Assembly: GCF_016599855.1 (NCBI RefSeq)
Contig: NZ_CP067041.1
Location: 1,860,001-1,924,000, forward strand
Source: Bradyrhizobium diazoefficiens
Lineage (GTDB): Bacteria > Pseudomonadota > Alphaproteobacteria > Rhizobiales > Xanthobacteraceae
Reading direction: 5' to 3'
Length of the DNA stretch: 64,000 nt
This document shows, piece after piece, positions 50,210 to 59,077 of this stretch (positions are counted from its first letter, which is position 1; each line of letters opens with the position of its first letter). Under the pieces are notes generated by a model, which was not told the DNA's origin, ran no database searches, and saw only the letters and a list, made by a program, of their open reading frames with translations. The position numbers were made by a program, and so were the translations under genes.

Positions 50210-50371
50210 ATGCTACCTGTTTTGGTTTTGTCATCGATTTTTGCAGTCGGCTTTTGCTGCGGCTACGGTGTGCGAGCGTGGCGCTCGCACAAGCGATCGG
50301 TTCGGTACCGTCTTTACGCGCCGTACACACCGACTTCCATGGGAGCCGACAAAGGTCAGCATCCGTCGTGA
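50210..50371 (+). CDS. Small single-helix membrane protein
   Basis: 53 residues from ATG 50210: MLPVLVLSSIFAVGFCCGYG forms one membrane helix, then VRAWRSHKRSVRYRLYAPYT, a strongly basic cytoplasmic part. A TTG start at 50171 would add 13 residues. Proteins of this look recur in Bradyrhizobium (recollection). Function unknown. Confidence 0.55.
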   Translation: MLPVLVLSSIFAVGFCCGYGVRAWRSHKRSVRYRLYAPYTPTSMGADKGQHPS

Positions 50372-50679
50372 TCAGCCAATCCGGTGCCGCTGTCGGTGTA
50401 GCCTTATGGCCGCGGAGTGGCCGCAACAACTATGCCCGGTTAGGTTAACCTGTGTTTGGGCTTGAGAGCTTTTGAATTCGCGGCTTAATGACTGAAGTCA
50501 ATTGCGAGCAATTCGACGTACAAATTTCAGGTGCACGTGGAAAGTCTGGATGGCGGATTTTTTTATCATGTTAGTTGGCGTGACGTGTGGCTTGTCGAAA
50601 CTTTTTGTGTTCGTTCGCGACTACGGCCGACGCGTGGAAGGTCTCTCCGGTCCTTGGATCCTCAACGAGGGCCGAACCA

Positions 50680-50970
50680 ATGATTGATCCAAACAAGGCT
50701 GCTCCGCGAAGGTATTTTCTTGATGCGCATGGACATCGCGTGCTGATCGGTCTTTCGGCGGACGAGACGGCGGAATTTGAGGCGTTGGATCTCTCCTCGA
50801 TGAGAGCGGACGCTGACCGGATGAAAAATTGCCAATCTGAAAATCTTGCGGAACAAGGCAAGGTTCGATGGCTTGAGCTCTATTCCAGGCACGAGAGCGC
50901 GTGGCAGGCCTGGAAGGTACAGAGCCGGGCCGAGCAGGCCGCAGATTCAGGCTTTGTTAACTATATCTGA
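50680..50970 (+). CDS. Hypothetical 96-residue protein
   Basis: Starts MIDPNKAAPRRYFLDAHGHR, then VLIGLSADETAEFEALDLSS and a helical end. No signal peptide or membrane part. No family recognised. A short membrane-type frame (50550-50687) overlaps its start and was not called. Confidence 0.5.
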   Translation: MIDPNKAAPRRYFLDAHGHRVLIGLSADETAEFEALDLSSMRADADRMKNCQSENLAEQGKVRWLELYSRHESAWQAWKVQSRAEQAADSGFVNYI

Positions 50971-51003
50971 CCGATGCTGGGAAATTAAAAACTCACATAT
51001 GGG

Positions 51004-51447
51004 ATGGCCCAAATGTTTCAGCTGTTCCTGAGGACGCGCGCGCACAACCTCCTCAACTACCGCCGGGAGGATAAAGGCTTCAAGGCGCGCTCGGCTGAGC
51101 GCGACGCTGAGACCGACCGCATACGGATCGAGGCGGTGATGACCGCGCTCGACACCGCCTTGCAAGAGGCGGAGATCGAGCAGGCCGGGCTCAATCGACG
51201 TGTCGATGATGCGCTGGCGCGCGCGTCGGTCACGTTCGGCAACGGCACCGATGAATATTTGGAACGTGAGCCGCTCGATAATCATCATCAGGACCTCTTC
51301 GCGGCCGACATCTCGAATGGGCAACGACGGCTCAAGGAGCTGGCCAGCACCATTGCGCATTTGAAATTTGTTAAAGCGGCGTTGCTAACCCGCTTCCCGA
51401 ACGTCAAGCGGACCGAGCCTCAACAGCTGAGCTCCGCCGCTATGTGA
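51004..51447 (+). CDS. Hypothetical coiled-coil protein
   Basis: 147 residues, mostly helical: MAQMFQLFLRTRAHNLLNYR, then long charged heptads (AERDAETDRIRIEAVMTALD, LQEAEIEQAGLNRRVDDALA). No signal peptide. Start 33 bases after the previous gene, so the two may be co-transcribed. Unknown function. Confidence 0.58.
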   Translation: MAQMFQLFLRTRAHNLLNYRREDKGFKARSAERDAETDRIRIEAVMTALDTALQEAEIEQAGLNRRVDDALARASVTFGNGTDEYLEREPLDNHHQDLFAADISNGQRRLKELASTIAHLKFVKAALLTRFPNVKRTEPQQLSSAAM

Positions 51448-51736
51448 TGCTCGATCATGCGGCGGCGCCCGAGCCGCCGGCACCACCTTAGGCTGATGCC
51501 GCACCTGGCAATCGCATTATCGCAGCCGCGGGGATCTGAGCTCGCGTGTTGAACGGCCATTTCCGTTGTCCGCTCTGGACTGATGTTAACGGGATGGAGC
51601 AGGTCCTTGGGCAAGGAAACCCGGCTTGGCGCGCCCCGGAGCTCAAATACCAGGCTGAACTGGTTTATCGTTGGGAGCAACGCTCCTTTTTGATATGGTT
51701 CCATCAAGAACGGAGCGAGGGAGTAGGAAGGTATCT

Positions 51737-52000
51737 ATGAGAAATGCGCAAAGATTGGCTGGATTAGCAGCCGTATTGACGTTGGGTGCACCGGCGACGG
51801 CTTCGGCGATCACTGCCGAACTGGCTCGCACATGTAACGCTGCCGTTGCCAAGGCCTTTCCGCCCAGCCAAATCGGTAATCCCGCAGCCGGCAGCAGCAA
51901 AGGCAACGCCAAGGCGCAGCGCGACTACTTTCAGAAGTGTATTGCGAACAACGGCAAGGTCGATGATGCCGCAGCGGGTTCTCCGAAGGACAGCAAGTAA
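51737..52000 (+). CDS. Small exported protein
   Basis: 87 residues with a signal peptide (MRNAQRLAGLAAVLTLGAPA, cut near TASA). The mature part has two cysteines (ARTCNAAVAKAFPPSQIGNP, FQKCIANNG) that may form a disulfide. No family recognised. Convergent with the next gene. Confidence 0.6.
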   Translation: MRNAQRLAGLAAVLTLGAPATASAITAELARTCNAAVAKAFPPSQIGNPAAGSSKGNAKAQRDYFQKCIANNGKVDDAAAGSPKDSK

Positions 52001-52023
52001 GTGGCAGCAAGTAAGCGCTGGAA

Positions 52024-53373
52024 CTAACGCGATGCCGGGCAGGGCGAGTAGAACGCGCCGTTTGCGGCGTTGATGCGTTCGACACATTGATTGGGATCCG
52101 TCACTGCCCCCGACACAGTGAAGTCATAGCCCGCGCCTTTGACCACCACAACATAGCGACCTGGCGCGAGCGCAAAGCCGTCCTGTTCTGGCTGCAGCAA
52201 GAGCATTCTCGGCTGATCCTCGACCGGCCCCACTTTGTAAGGGAAGGACATGCTGCGAATAACCCATGTGTCGCCGGCGCTCACTATCGATGCCTTTCCG
52301 CTGGCATCCACGCCCATGGCCCGGGAGACTTTTGCAACGACCCTAACTTCTGTCCCGCTGGCGTCGACACCTCCGTCAGGCCGGAAGACAATGAACTTGA
52401 CGTCGCCACTCGTCAGCGTGGTCGCGCTCGGCATGTTAATGGCTGCGGAAATCGCGACGCGACGATCAGGTATCTTCCCCGGAACGGGTTTCAGCTCCTG
52501 AAGCTGGCCCTCGCTCAAGGCGTAAACTCCAAACGACGCCGGCAAAGGCATTGAGGGTTGCGGAGCCGGTGCCGCCTCCTTCGGACTCTCGGGCCGTTCG
52601 GCGACTTCGCTGTCCGATGATACCGGGGTGGCGGTTGGTTGAGGCTGAGGGGCTCGTGACGCGGTGAGCGGCGACGGTGCAGTAAATTGAGATCTCAATC
52701 GCGGCCAAGACATAGCCGCCACGCCGATGCACGCCACCAGCATAAAGCCAACCGTCAATCGAATGGGAGCGTTGAAGGCGCCGCTCCGCTTCCCTTGAGC
52801 CGACAGCCTAGGCGGTGCGATGCGAGGGCGAGGCTCTTCGACTTTCGGGACGGGCGCAGCGTTCGAAAAGGGGAGCGTGGGCGCGATGGGTGCGGGCGAC
52901 GGGGTATTGATCGATGGAGCAGCCGAAACGACGTCTGCCGCAGTGTTCGATGCTGCCGGCGCGGCTGTTTGTTCGAACGACTTTTCAACCGCTCCGATAG
53001 CGCGTTCGAGGACTTGCTGGAATTCGCGAGCATCCCGCGCGTCTGCGTGGGTGAATTGTTGCAGGAGCTTCGAGCGTGCCAGCTCGTAAACCATCGCCCG
53101 CATCTGCCTGGGGTCATTGGAGGCGTCATGAATGCGGCCCGACAGAAGACGGATGAATCCCGCCTCGATCGTTTCCATTTTCGGCGCATTGGCCGCAGGG
53201 TCGCCGGGGTCGCTCATTTGGGCCGTTCCACTACCCGAACAAGGCTGTTTCGCCAAGTTGTCCCGCTTCGAACCCGCTGGCTTTCCAGGATTCCGTTGAT
53301 CGCGAGCTGCCCAAAGTCGCTCTTCGACCTCCCGAAGGTTCTTGCTTTTGGGCATGAACCTGTGACATTTCAC
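52024..53373 (-). CDS. Hypothetical single-pass membrane protein
   Basis: 449 residues from a GTG at 53373 with AGGAG four bases upstream; ATG 53355 or ATG 53217 (a start at MSDPGDPAANAPK) are alternatives. A helical N-terminal part (FIRLLSGRIHDASNDPRQMR) and a Pro/Ala-rich linker lead to one membrane helix (RLTVGFMLVACIGVAAM). The C-terminal domain looks like a folded periplasmic beta domain with two cysteines (PNQCVERINAANGAFYSPCP). Function unknown. Confidence 0.55.
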   Translation of the reverse strand: MKCHRFMPKSKNLREVEERLWAARDQRNPGKPAGSKRDNLAKQPCSGSGTAQMSDPGDPAANAPKMETIEAGFIRLLSGRIHDASNDPRQMRAMVYELARSKLLQQFTHADARDAREFQQVLERAIGAVEKSFEQTAAPAASNTAADVVSAAPSINTPSPAPIAPTLPFSNAAPVPKVEEPRPRIAPPRLSAQGKRSGAFNAPIRLTVGFMLVACIGVAAMSWPRLRSQFTAPSPLTASRAPQPQPTATPVSSDSEVAERPESPKEAAPAPQPSMPLPASFGVYALSEGQLQELKPVPGKIPDRRVAISAAINMPSATTLTSGDVKFIVFRPDGGVDASGTEVRVVAKVSRAMGVDASGKASIVSAGDTWVIRSMSFPYKVGPVEDQPRMLLLQPEQDGFALAPGRYVVVVKGAGYDFTVSGAVTDPNQCVERINAANGAFYSPCPASR

Positions 53374-53399
53374 TAAGCTCCTCTTTCCGGTGGTTCAGC

Positions 53400-53648
53400 A
53401 TGCGCGGCGTTCTTGCGGCAATCACGCTTTTGGCCTTCCTGGGCCAGCCTGCGTTCGCGCAGGGTGTCAAGGATCGGGCCAATGTGACCAGCACCAGCAT
53501 CGTGACGACACCCACGAAGAAGTCGCAGGCCGGCCAGACCGCTTCGCGACCCACCGCAATTCGGAACCTGACAACGGGAAGCCTGCCAGCCGGCACCGCG
53601 GCCCAAGGAGTGTGGAGGGACGGCAAGCTCATTGCCGTGCCTCGATAA
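53400..53648 (+). CDS. Small exported protein, AQGV-type (first)
   Basis: 82 residues. A signal peptide ends AFAQGVKD; the mature part is Ser/Thr-rich and ends GVWRDGKLIAVPR. It shares the processed start AQGV(K/N)D with the next gene, so the two may be paralogues. It is divergent from the previous gene with 26 bases between. Confidence 0.55.
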   Translation: MRGVLAAITLLAFLGQPAFAQGVKDRANVTSTSIVTTPTKKSQAGQTASRPTAIRNLTTGSLPAGTAAQGVWRDGKLIAVPR

Positions 53649-53714
53649 GATCACCCAAGGAACCGTGAAGGAACGGTGACCGCCTCCCTGACGTTCTCGC
53701 TTGGGAGATATCGC

Positions 53715-53954
53715 ATGAAACGATTGGTTTTTATCGCAGCCGCGCTTCTTGGTCCTACCGGCGCATTGGCCCAAGGGGTCAATGATCCGTCGACGCCCAA
53801 CCGCAACGTGATTGTCGTCAATCCCTCGCAGCCATCCCCAACCACGGCTACACCGAATATCCCGAGCCGAATCCAAGCGCCACTGATCAGGGGCGGGCGC
53901 GCCCAACCTTACTACGGGAGCCGAACCAGGGGCAGCGGGTCGAACCAGCGGTAG
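53715..53954 (+). CDS. Small exported protein, AQGV-type (second)
   Basis: 79 residues. Signal peptide MKRLVFIAAALLGPTGALAQ, then GVNDPSTPNRNVIVVNPSQP, and a Pro/Arg/Gly-rich end. Low complexity and no known domain. Lies 66 bases after its likely paralogue. Confidence 0.55.
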   Translation: MKRLVFIAAALLGPTGALAQGVNDPSTPNRNVIVVNPSQPSPTTATPNIPSRIQAPLIRGGRAQPYYGSRTRGSGSNQR

Positions 53955-54006
53955 TCCTTCAACGCTCGACGCGGTCTGCGTCCTGGATATCGCCATGGCG
54001 CGCCGT

Positions 54007-54311
54007 CTACGGCGCATTCGGTGGCAACGTGTTGCTGCCTGCTGTACGCACTTCGACATAGGTCAGTGTGACCGACCCTGTGCTCGGAGTCACCTGGGTG
54101 ATGTCGACGTAACGGGCCCCCGGAAAGAGCTTCTGGTCTAGGCCATAGAATATCTTTTCCCGCTCCGACCACAAAGTGACCACCAGCCTTGGGGTCGACC
54201 GCCTCATACTGGGTATGGATGACTTTGGGGGTATTCGACCGAGGCGGCTGTCGCAGGCTGCACGGCAAGGAAGAAGGCTGGAGCGAGAACAATGAGGGTG
54301 GTGCGAAACAC
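54007..54311 (-). pseudogene. Exported protein with two apparent single-base frameshifts
   Basis: From a GTG at 54311, VFRTTLIVLAPAFFLAVQPA is a clear signal peptide ending ATAASVEYP. Dropping one base in the G-run at 54227-54231 gives KVIHTQYEAVDPK. Dropping one at 54187-54188 gives LVVTLWSEREKIFYGLDQKL and on to TLTYVEVRTAGSNTLPPNAP. The repaired protein has 100 residues. AAGG lies upstream of the GTG. Confidence 0.6.
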
Positions 54312-54437
54312 AGGATCAAACCTTGCGAACTAAAGAAGCAAGCTTGCCTGCGAATGTGCTGCCTTGCAATCGGTAACGATGTAAAGTCAAGGCCGCTCGG
54401 GGCATTGAGGATCGGTTCTCGTTTTGGAGCTATAAGC

Positions 54438-54884
54438 GTGCATCCCTCTCGGCATGGTGCTTCACCGCGTTTTCGTGGTCTCCGACGTGCACTGCTGGGA
54501 GCAGCAATGGGGAGTGCCAGCGGCCTCGCCGCCCTTGCTTGTCTATCGTCCTGCCTGGCCCAGGACGAGCAGGAGGCCTCGATCAACGAATATCTGCAGC
54601 CAAGCGAGCCCGAACCTACAGGACAGGAGTGGCGGCAGCGGATCGAAGATGCAAGGGAACGGGCCAAGGAAGTTGCGCGCCAGCGCCGCGAACATCCCGA
54701 ACTCTATAAGCCGGTCCCCGAAGACCCCGATCTTGTCGCGACCGAACGAGTCCTCAACGACGAAAGCCTGCAGAGAGGCGACATCATTGCGACAAAGAAG
54801 GGCATGTTCATTTACCAGGGGCGGGCTGATCAACCGCGCCGAGAGCAAGACTTTGTGCCGGTCGCTCCGCAAACCCAGCGCTGA
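54438..54884 (+). CDS. Exported hypothetical protein
   Basis: 148 residues from a GTG at 54438 with GGAG ten bases upstream. The N-terminus (ASPRFRGLRRALLGAAMGSA, LAALACLSSCLAQDEQ) is a signal peptide, possibly of lipoprotein or Tat type. The mature part is charged and helical (WRQRIEDARERAKEVARQRR). No family recognised. Confidence 0.52.
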   Translation: MHPSRHGASPRFRGLRRALLGAAMGSASGLAALACLSSCLAQDEQEASINEYLQPSEPEPTGQEWRQRIEDARERAKEVARQRREHPELYKPVPEDPDLVATERVLNDESLQRGDIIATKKGMFIYQGRADQPRREQDFVPVAPQTQR

Positions 54885-55383
54885 CCTTCGGCGGGGGAAT
54901 GCCATCGGCTTCTTACAACAGGAGGTGCTATTGCCGTGCTCGGTCAACTGGAGGCGTTTTCTCGGACACCTCAATCAGATCAACGCCGGCCTTACGCAGA
55001 TGAAGGGGACGGCGGCACATCGAAGGTCGGGGTTACCTTATTAAACGGGGTGATCTCCCCAAATTAGCTCGCGACAGGGGAGGCCTCTAGCGCCTCAAAT
55101 GGGGAAGATGATCGAGATGGCTGAGAAGATAATCTATCTTTTCTTGCTGATCTCCCCGATGTGCCCTCTCTTCTTTCTTGCGCGTTGGCGCAATGCCCAA
55201 GATCCCAGAACGATCAAAGTTGTCAGATGCTGCCCGTAAGGCTCGCGATGAAGACGATTGGGGGCCGGCAATATTGAGCTATGCTAGTCCACGTCCTAGG
55301 CAGCTATTCGCCGCTTCTCTTCCGGAGATCAGCAACAGGGCATCACTCCAAGTCAACCGGGCTCTGGCCGCACGAAATTCGCT
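54885..55383. other. Region with only a doubtful tiny membrane peptide
   Basis: 499 bases. A 40-codon frame at 55117-55239 (plus) encodes MAEKIIYLFLLISPMCPLFF and a basic end, with GGGGAAG before it, so it could be a small membrane peptide, but I have no homologue in mind. A 69-residue frame at 55178-55387 has no clear character. Confidence 0.4.
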
Positions 55384-55662
55384 TTAGTTTGTCTCGTGCT
55401 GCCATCCGTTGCAGTGAGCGGTTTCGTGGGCTCGGAGACGGTCTTGACTAACCCGATCAAAGACAGTGTCGATCTTTGGAACGATGATGAGGCAGCCGCC
55501 GTAGCCGAACACTGCGCAACCAACAACATCCCTTCCAGGCGGAACCTCGGCACGCAGGAGACGGCAAATCGAATTGACCTGCGATGCCATCAACCGCAAC
55601 TCGACCATAGTCGGCGGCGCGACATCATTCCAGATCGGCGGCGGATCTTGGATGTCTACCAT
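55384..55662 (-). CDS. Small protein with a metallopeptidase-like HExxHxxGW motif
   Basis: 92 residues from ATG 55662 (longer frame to 55749 also open). Near the C-terminus RAHETAHCNGW matches HExxHxxGW, a zinc-peptidase pattern found at the end of short alphaproteobacterial proteins. Two cysteines (RDVVGCAVFGYGGC) lie ahead. The chain stops 5 residues after the motif, so it may be trimmed. Confidence 0.55.
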   Translation of the reverse strand: MVDIQDPPPIWNDVAPPTMVELRLMASQVNSICRLLRAEVPPGRDVVGCAVFGYGGCLIIVPKIDTVFDRVSQDRLRAHETAHCNGWQHETN

Positions 55663-56031
55663 CTCGTTCGCTCGCGGGCGTGAGAAGCTCTGCGAGAGAT
55701 GAGAGGAGCGGTCGGCTAACTCTGCAATTGGAATGGAGGAGTACCACATGCGCCACTCCCGTCGGTGATGTCCGCTTCGCCCCCACAGCGACGGCCTCTG
55801 TGCAAGCGCAGCAAATGTCGCGCAAACAACTGAACAATCGTTTTCGCTCCCCCGAAATCCGGCACTGTTAGCCTCCCCATGATTGATTGCGGGCCGACGA
55901 AAGAAAACTCGCAGTGAAGACGAGGTTACGGCTCGCAGCTGTCGCAGCTACGCTTGCGCTCCTTCTAAGCGGGACCATGCTTCCTCTTGTGCCCTCTGTA
56001 TTTTCAAACTCCCGAACTGGGGGCTCGAATC
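55663..56031. other. Intergenic region before the IS remnant
   Basis: No gene supported. TCAAACTCCCGAACTGGGGGCTC (its first part at about 56004) resembles an IS5-group terminal repeat just before the transposase fragment. Confidence 0.4.
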
Positions 56032-56298
56032 ATGCACTACGAACTCGCTGATTGTGAATGGATTGCCATCAAGCCCATGCTGCCGAACAAGCCGCGTGGT
56101 GTTCCTTGGGTAAACGACCCACGTGTCCTCAATGGCATTTTCTGGGTCCTGCGATCTGGGGCACCGTGGCGCGACTTGCCGGATCACCTTGGCCCTTACA
56201 CGACCTGCTAGAACCGTTTCGTCCGCTGGCGGCGGGCTGGTGTCTGGGGCCGCATCATAGACGAACTTGCCGCTGCCCAAAGAGAGCGCTTCGGCTAG
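56032..56298 (+). mobile_element. IS5-type transposase 5' remnant with an internal stop
   Basis: The frame encodes MHYELADCEWIAIKPMLPNK, then VLNGIFWVLRSGAPWRDLPD and LGPYTTC, the N-terminal half of an IS5/IS1031-group transposase. A TAG at 56209-56211 interrupts it (probably once TAT). Reading through gives NRFVRWRRAGVWGRIIDELA before ending at 56298. The catalytic DDE half is absent. Confidence 0.78.
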
Positions 56299-56380
56299 AC
56301 CGACAAGCGGAAAGGGGAGGTGGCTTTTGAAGCTGATTGTTGATTGCTGGCGGTCCGCTCCCTCGGCCGGACGACGTAAG

Positions 56381-56542
56381 CTAGGCGGCTTTGAACAATA
56401 TCCTGATCGAAACGGCGATACATGCCCAGAGAGGGATGCTGATGAGTGCCGCGAACAAACAGCCGCGGTAGAAACGGATTCCCGGATCGTCACGAACGGA
56501 AGTGACGTCGGTGATTCGGCTGTCGCGCTCGGGTTGGCCCAT
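56381..56542 (-). CDS. Small single-helix membrane protein
   Basis: 53 residues from ATG 56542: a polar start (MGQPERDSRITDVTSVRDDP) with GIRFYRGCLFAALISIPLWA leading into one membrane helix. Too short for common gene callers. The DPGIRFYRG motif next to a helix recurs in small Bradyrhizobium proteins (recollection). Confidence 0.55.
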   Translation of the reverse strand: MGQPERDSRITDVTSVRDDPGIRFYRGCLFAALISIPLWACIAVSIRILFKAA

Positions 56543-56784
56543 CTACGGAATTGTGTTCGCATCGGCGATGACAGCAAGTTCCCTTCCGGCGAACCGCCAT
56601 ACCCGTTCGAAGTACTCCGCCTTCGTCGAGTCTCTCAGGGGCTGCGACTTCCATCTTGCGATTTTGGGACTGCCTGCGAGGTGAATTTACCGCGCACTCC
56701 ATTTCGCTCCGGCGCAAAGCACGACGGAAGACGTCGAGCTCTTCGCTCGATTATAGCCTTGTCGAAGCAATTCACGCATCGGCG

Positions 56785-57447
56785 TCAGTACCGGCGCAAG
56801 ATGTCCTTGAATTTTGGATCAATCATTTGCGCAGCTTCCAAGAGCAGCGACTTGCCCTGTGGAGTTGCCTGTGCATAGGCCGACATCAGCAGCGGTTCGT
56901 AGCGTGAGCGGTTGGAGAGCGCCGCCCGGATGTCGGACTGCGCCAGCAGCTTGATCTCATCATCGGTCGCGGCCGCGCTTGTTGTCACGGCTTGCACGCG
57001 CGAGAAGGCAACTTCGATCGGTACCGCCCCGGTCAAATAGGACATTTTGAACGCGGGCGTGACCGGCTCGCCTGATTGCGCCTTCAGCGTGCCGAGCGTG
57101 AGCCAAAGCGCTGGCCGGATCGGGGACCTCTTCAAGGCGGCAACCGCGGCCTCCTGGGCTGCCATGTTCTCGGCCGCCTTTCTCTGTGCATCAGTCGACG
57201 GATGATGAAAAAGATCCGCGGCTTCCGCGGCGGCGCAGTTCGCAAGCCAGTTGCCGTCCAATGAAAAGGACGACAGAACAGTGCATGATGCCAGACTGAT
57301 CTTGTCCAGAGGCGTTCTGCCGGCGAACAGGTCGCTGGCGCGAAAGTCCGGAAGCACGAACTCGCCGTAGAGGCGCGATCCCGCATGAAGCAGCAGCGCC
57401 GTCGCAATGCAGGCGCCCAAGGTGCGAATCCAGATGATATGGTTCAT
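56785..57447 (-). CDS. Hypothetical exported or membrane-anchored protein of the polysaccharide locus
   Basis: 220 residues from ATG 57447. One hydrophobic helix at the start (IIWIRTLGACIATALLLHAG), then a helical, TPR-like body (NMAAQEAAVAALKRSPIRPA, LWLTLGTLKAQSG). No known family. It lies 62 bases after the phosphatase gene, same strand, so they may share a transcript. Confidence 0.65.
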   Translation of the reverse strand: MNHIIWIRTLGACIATALLLHAGSRLYGEFVLPDFRASDLFAGRTPLDKISLASCTVLSSFSLDGNWLANCAAAEAADLFHHPSTDAQRKAAENMAAQEAAVAALKRSPIRPALWLTLGTLKAQSGEPVTPAFKMSYLTGAVPIEVAFSRVQAVTTSAAATDDEIKLLAQSDIRAALSNRSRYEPLLMSAYAQATPQGKSLLLEAAQMIDPKFKDILRRY

Positions 57448-57509
57448 GATTGAATCGGGCAATACAAAGTGAAATAGAACCCTGCAACGTGACGGCTGGG
57501 AAGAAGGCC

Positions 57510-58289
57510 CTAAATTGCGAGCAGACTATCGCCTTGGATCGAGAGTAGCGTCAAGTTGCCGGTGGCATAGGCCCCCGTATCGATGTTGATGCGGTTCGGG
57601 CGAATGTCGGGAGCGCTGATCGGGGTATGGCCGTGGACGATATATTTGCCAAAGCGTTCTTCGGAGTTGAGGAATTCCTCGCGGATCCAGAGGAGATCTT
57701 CCTCCTTTTGACGTTCGAGCGCGACGCCTGGCTTGACGCCGGCATGAACAAAAAAGAAGTCGCCGCAGGTGAAGGATGAAGGCAGATGCTGCACGAAGGC
57801 AAGATGCTCGGGGGGGATCGCGCGTCTTAGTCCTTCGATCAGCTCGACCTGTTGTTCGGCCGAGGGATTCATGGTCGGCATGATGCCGTACGAGACCAAA
57901 GTTAGCAGCCCGCCATAGTGGCGCCACTCCTCCAACCGCGTCGGATCCTTCAGGACCTCGAGCAGAAAGACCTCGTGATTGCCCTTCAGGCATACCGTCT
58001 CGTGCGACTTCGACCGCTCGATCAGAACATCAAGCACGGCGCGGGAGTCCGGACCGCGATCAATGTAGTCGCCAAGAAAGACCTGGATCGCCCGCTCGGG
58101 CGCTGAGCGGGCGAGATCAGCATCGATTACGGTTAGCAGGGACTGAAGCAAATCGGCGCGTCCATGCACGTCTCCGATCGCATAGATGCGCACGCCGTCG
58201 GGTAGCCGGGGCTTGGTCCTCTTTCGAAAGCGTTTGGAAAGGCCCATCAGGTCGGTCGAATCGCATGTGCCGTCGGAAACGGCCATCAT
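57510..58289 (-). CDS. Metallophosphoesterase (PPP-type serine/threonine phosphatase)
   Basis: 259 residues with all PPP-family motifs: IYAIGDVHGRADLL, VFLGDYIDRGPDSR, CLKGNHEVFLLE, FFFVHAGVKPG and IVHGHTPI. These bind two metals and cleave phosphate esters. It resembles bacterial PrpA/ApaH-like enzymes. In this locus it may act on a protein that controls polysaccharide export, which is inference. Confidence 0.9.
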   Translation of the reverse strand: MMAVSDGTCDSTDLMGLSKRFRKRTKPRLPDGVRIYAIGDVHGRADLLQSLLTVIDADLARSAPERAIQVFLGDYIDRGPDSRAVLDVLIERSKSHETVCLKGNHEVFLLEVLKDPTRLEEWRHYGGLLTLVSYGIMPTMNPSAEQQVELIEGLRRAIPPEHLAFVQHLPSSFTCGDFFFVHAGVKPGVALERQKEEDLLWIREEFLNSEERFGKYIVHGHTPISAPDIRPNRINIDTGAYATGNLTLLSIQGDSLLAI

Positions 58290-58440
58290 GGGCCGCTCTT
58301 ACCAGACAAAGACACATATCGGTATTCTTAATTGTGCCTAAAGGACTCCTCTCGGTTTTGAATAAAGGATTGGTCGGCCTTTGAGCCGTATTTCAAGACG
58401 TGTTCTGTAGCGTCTCCCCAACAAGAATGGGGAGCGCGAT

Positions 58441-59064
58441 ATGCGCAAAGTTGGAAGATTTCTGGCGGTTGCTGCGGTCCTCGTGATGGCTGGGGGCCAC
58501 TATAGTGCGAAGGCTGCTTTCGTTGGTGCTCCGATGGGACTGCGTGGCGCCATTCAATACATCAAGTTCGACCAGCCGACGCTGCCGCCAATGGCGTTCA
58601 CGATATTTTGCCTGAAATACAAGGATGAGTGTAAGCCGCGGCCACAGCACATCGTGTTCAGGGGTAACCGTCTGAAGCTCACGGCTGAGCGGCTGGCGCA
58701 GCTTCAGGAAGTCAACCAGCAGGTCAACAACTCGATCCGTCCCGAGCCCAACCTGGAAGGACTGCGCGGCGAGAAATGGCTGCTGCATCCGGCGAGCGGC
58801 GACTGCAACGACTACGCTGTGACAAAACGTCACGACCTTATCGCGAACGGCTTTCCGGCGCGCTCGGTGCTTCTCAGCGAGGTTGTGACACCATGGGGCG
58901 AGCATCACCTCATCGTGGTCGTGCGCACCCTCTCCGGCGATCTCGTGCTGGACAATCTCAGCTCGCACATCCTGCCGTGGTCGAAAAAGCCTTATCGCTG
59001 GGTCCGTATCCAGACGCCGAAGAATCCGACCTATTGGGCATCGCTCGGAGATCGCGGCGTCTGA
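58441..59064 (+). CDS. Periplasmic transglutaminase-like cysteine protease (BTLCP, LapG-like)
   Basis: 207 residues with a signal peptide ending HYSAKAAF. The catalytic triad fits Cys in ASGDCNDYAVTKR (C122), His in WGEHHLIVVV (H155) and Asp in GDLVLDN (D171). LapG relatives cut large adhesins under LapD/cyclic-di-GMP control. No LapD or adhesin is seen here, and EPS loci often carry such proteins. A GGGGAG ribosome site precedes the ATG. Confidence 0.88.
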   Translation: MRKVGRFLAVAAVLVMAGGHYSAKAAFVGAPMGLRGAIQYIKFDQPTLPPMAFTIFCLKYKDECKPRPQHIVFRGNRLKLTAERLAQLQEVNQQVNNSIRPEPNLEGLRGEKWLLHPASGDCNDYAVTKRHDLIANGFPARSVLLSEVVTPWGEHHLIVVVRTLSGDLVLDNLSSHILPWSKKPYRWVRIQTPKNPTYWASLGDRGV

Positions 59065-59077
59065 CGAGCCGTATTTC

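Noticed and set aside
50550..50687. 45-residue membrane-type frame
   Set aside because: It overlaps the start of a better-supported gene and has no homologue in mind.
53912..54667. 251-codon minus-strand frame
   Set aside because: It crosses two real genes antisense or out of frame; only its middle part belongs to the frameshifted exported gene.
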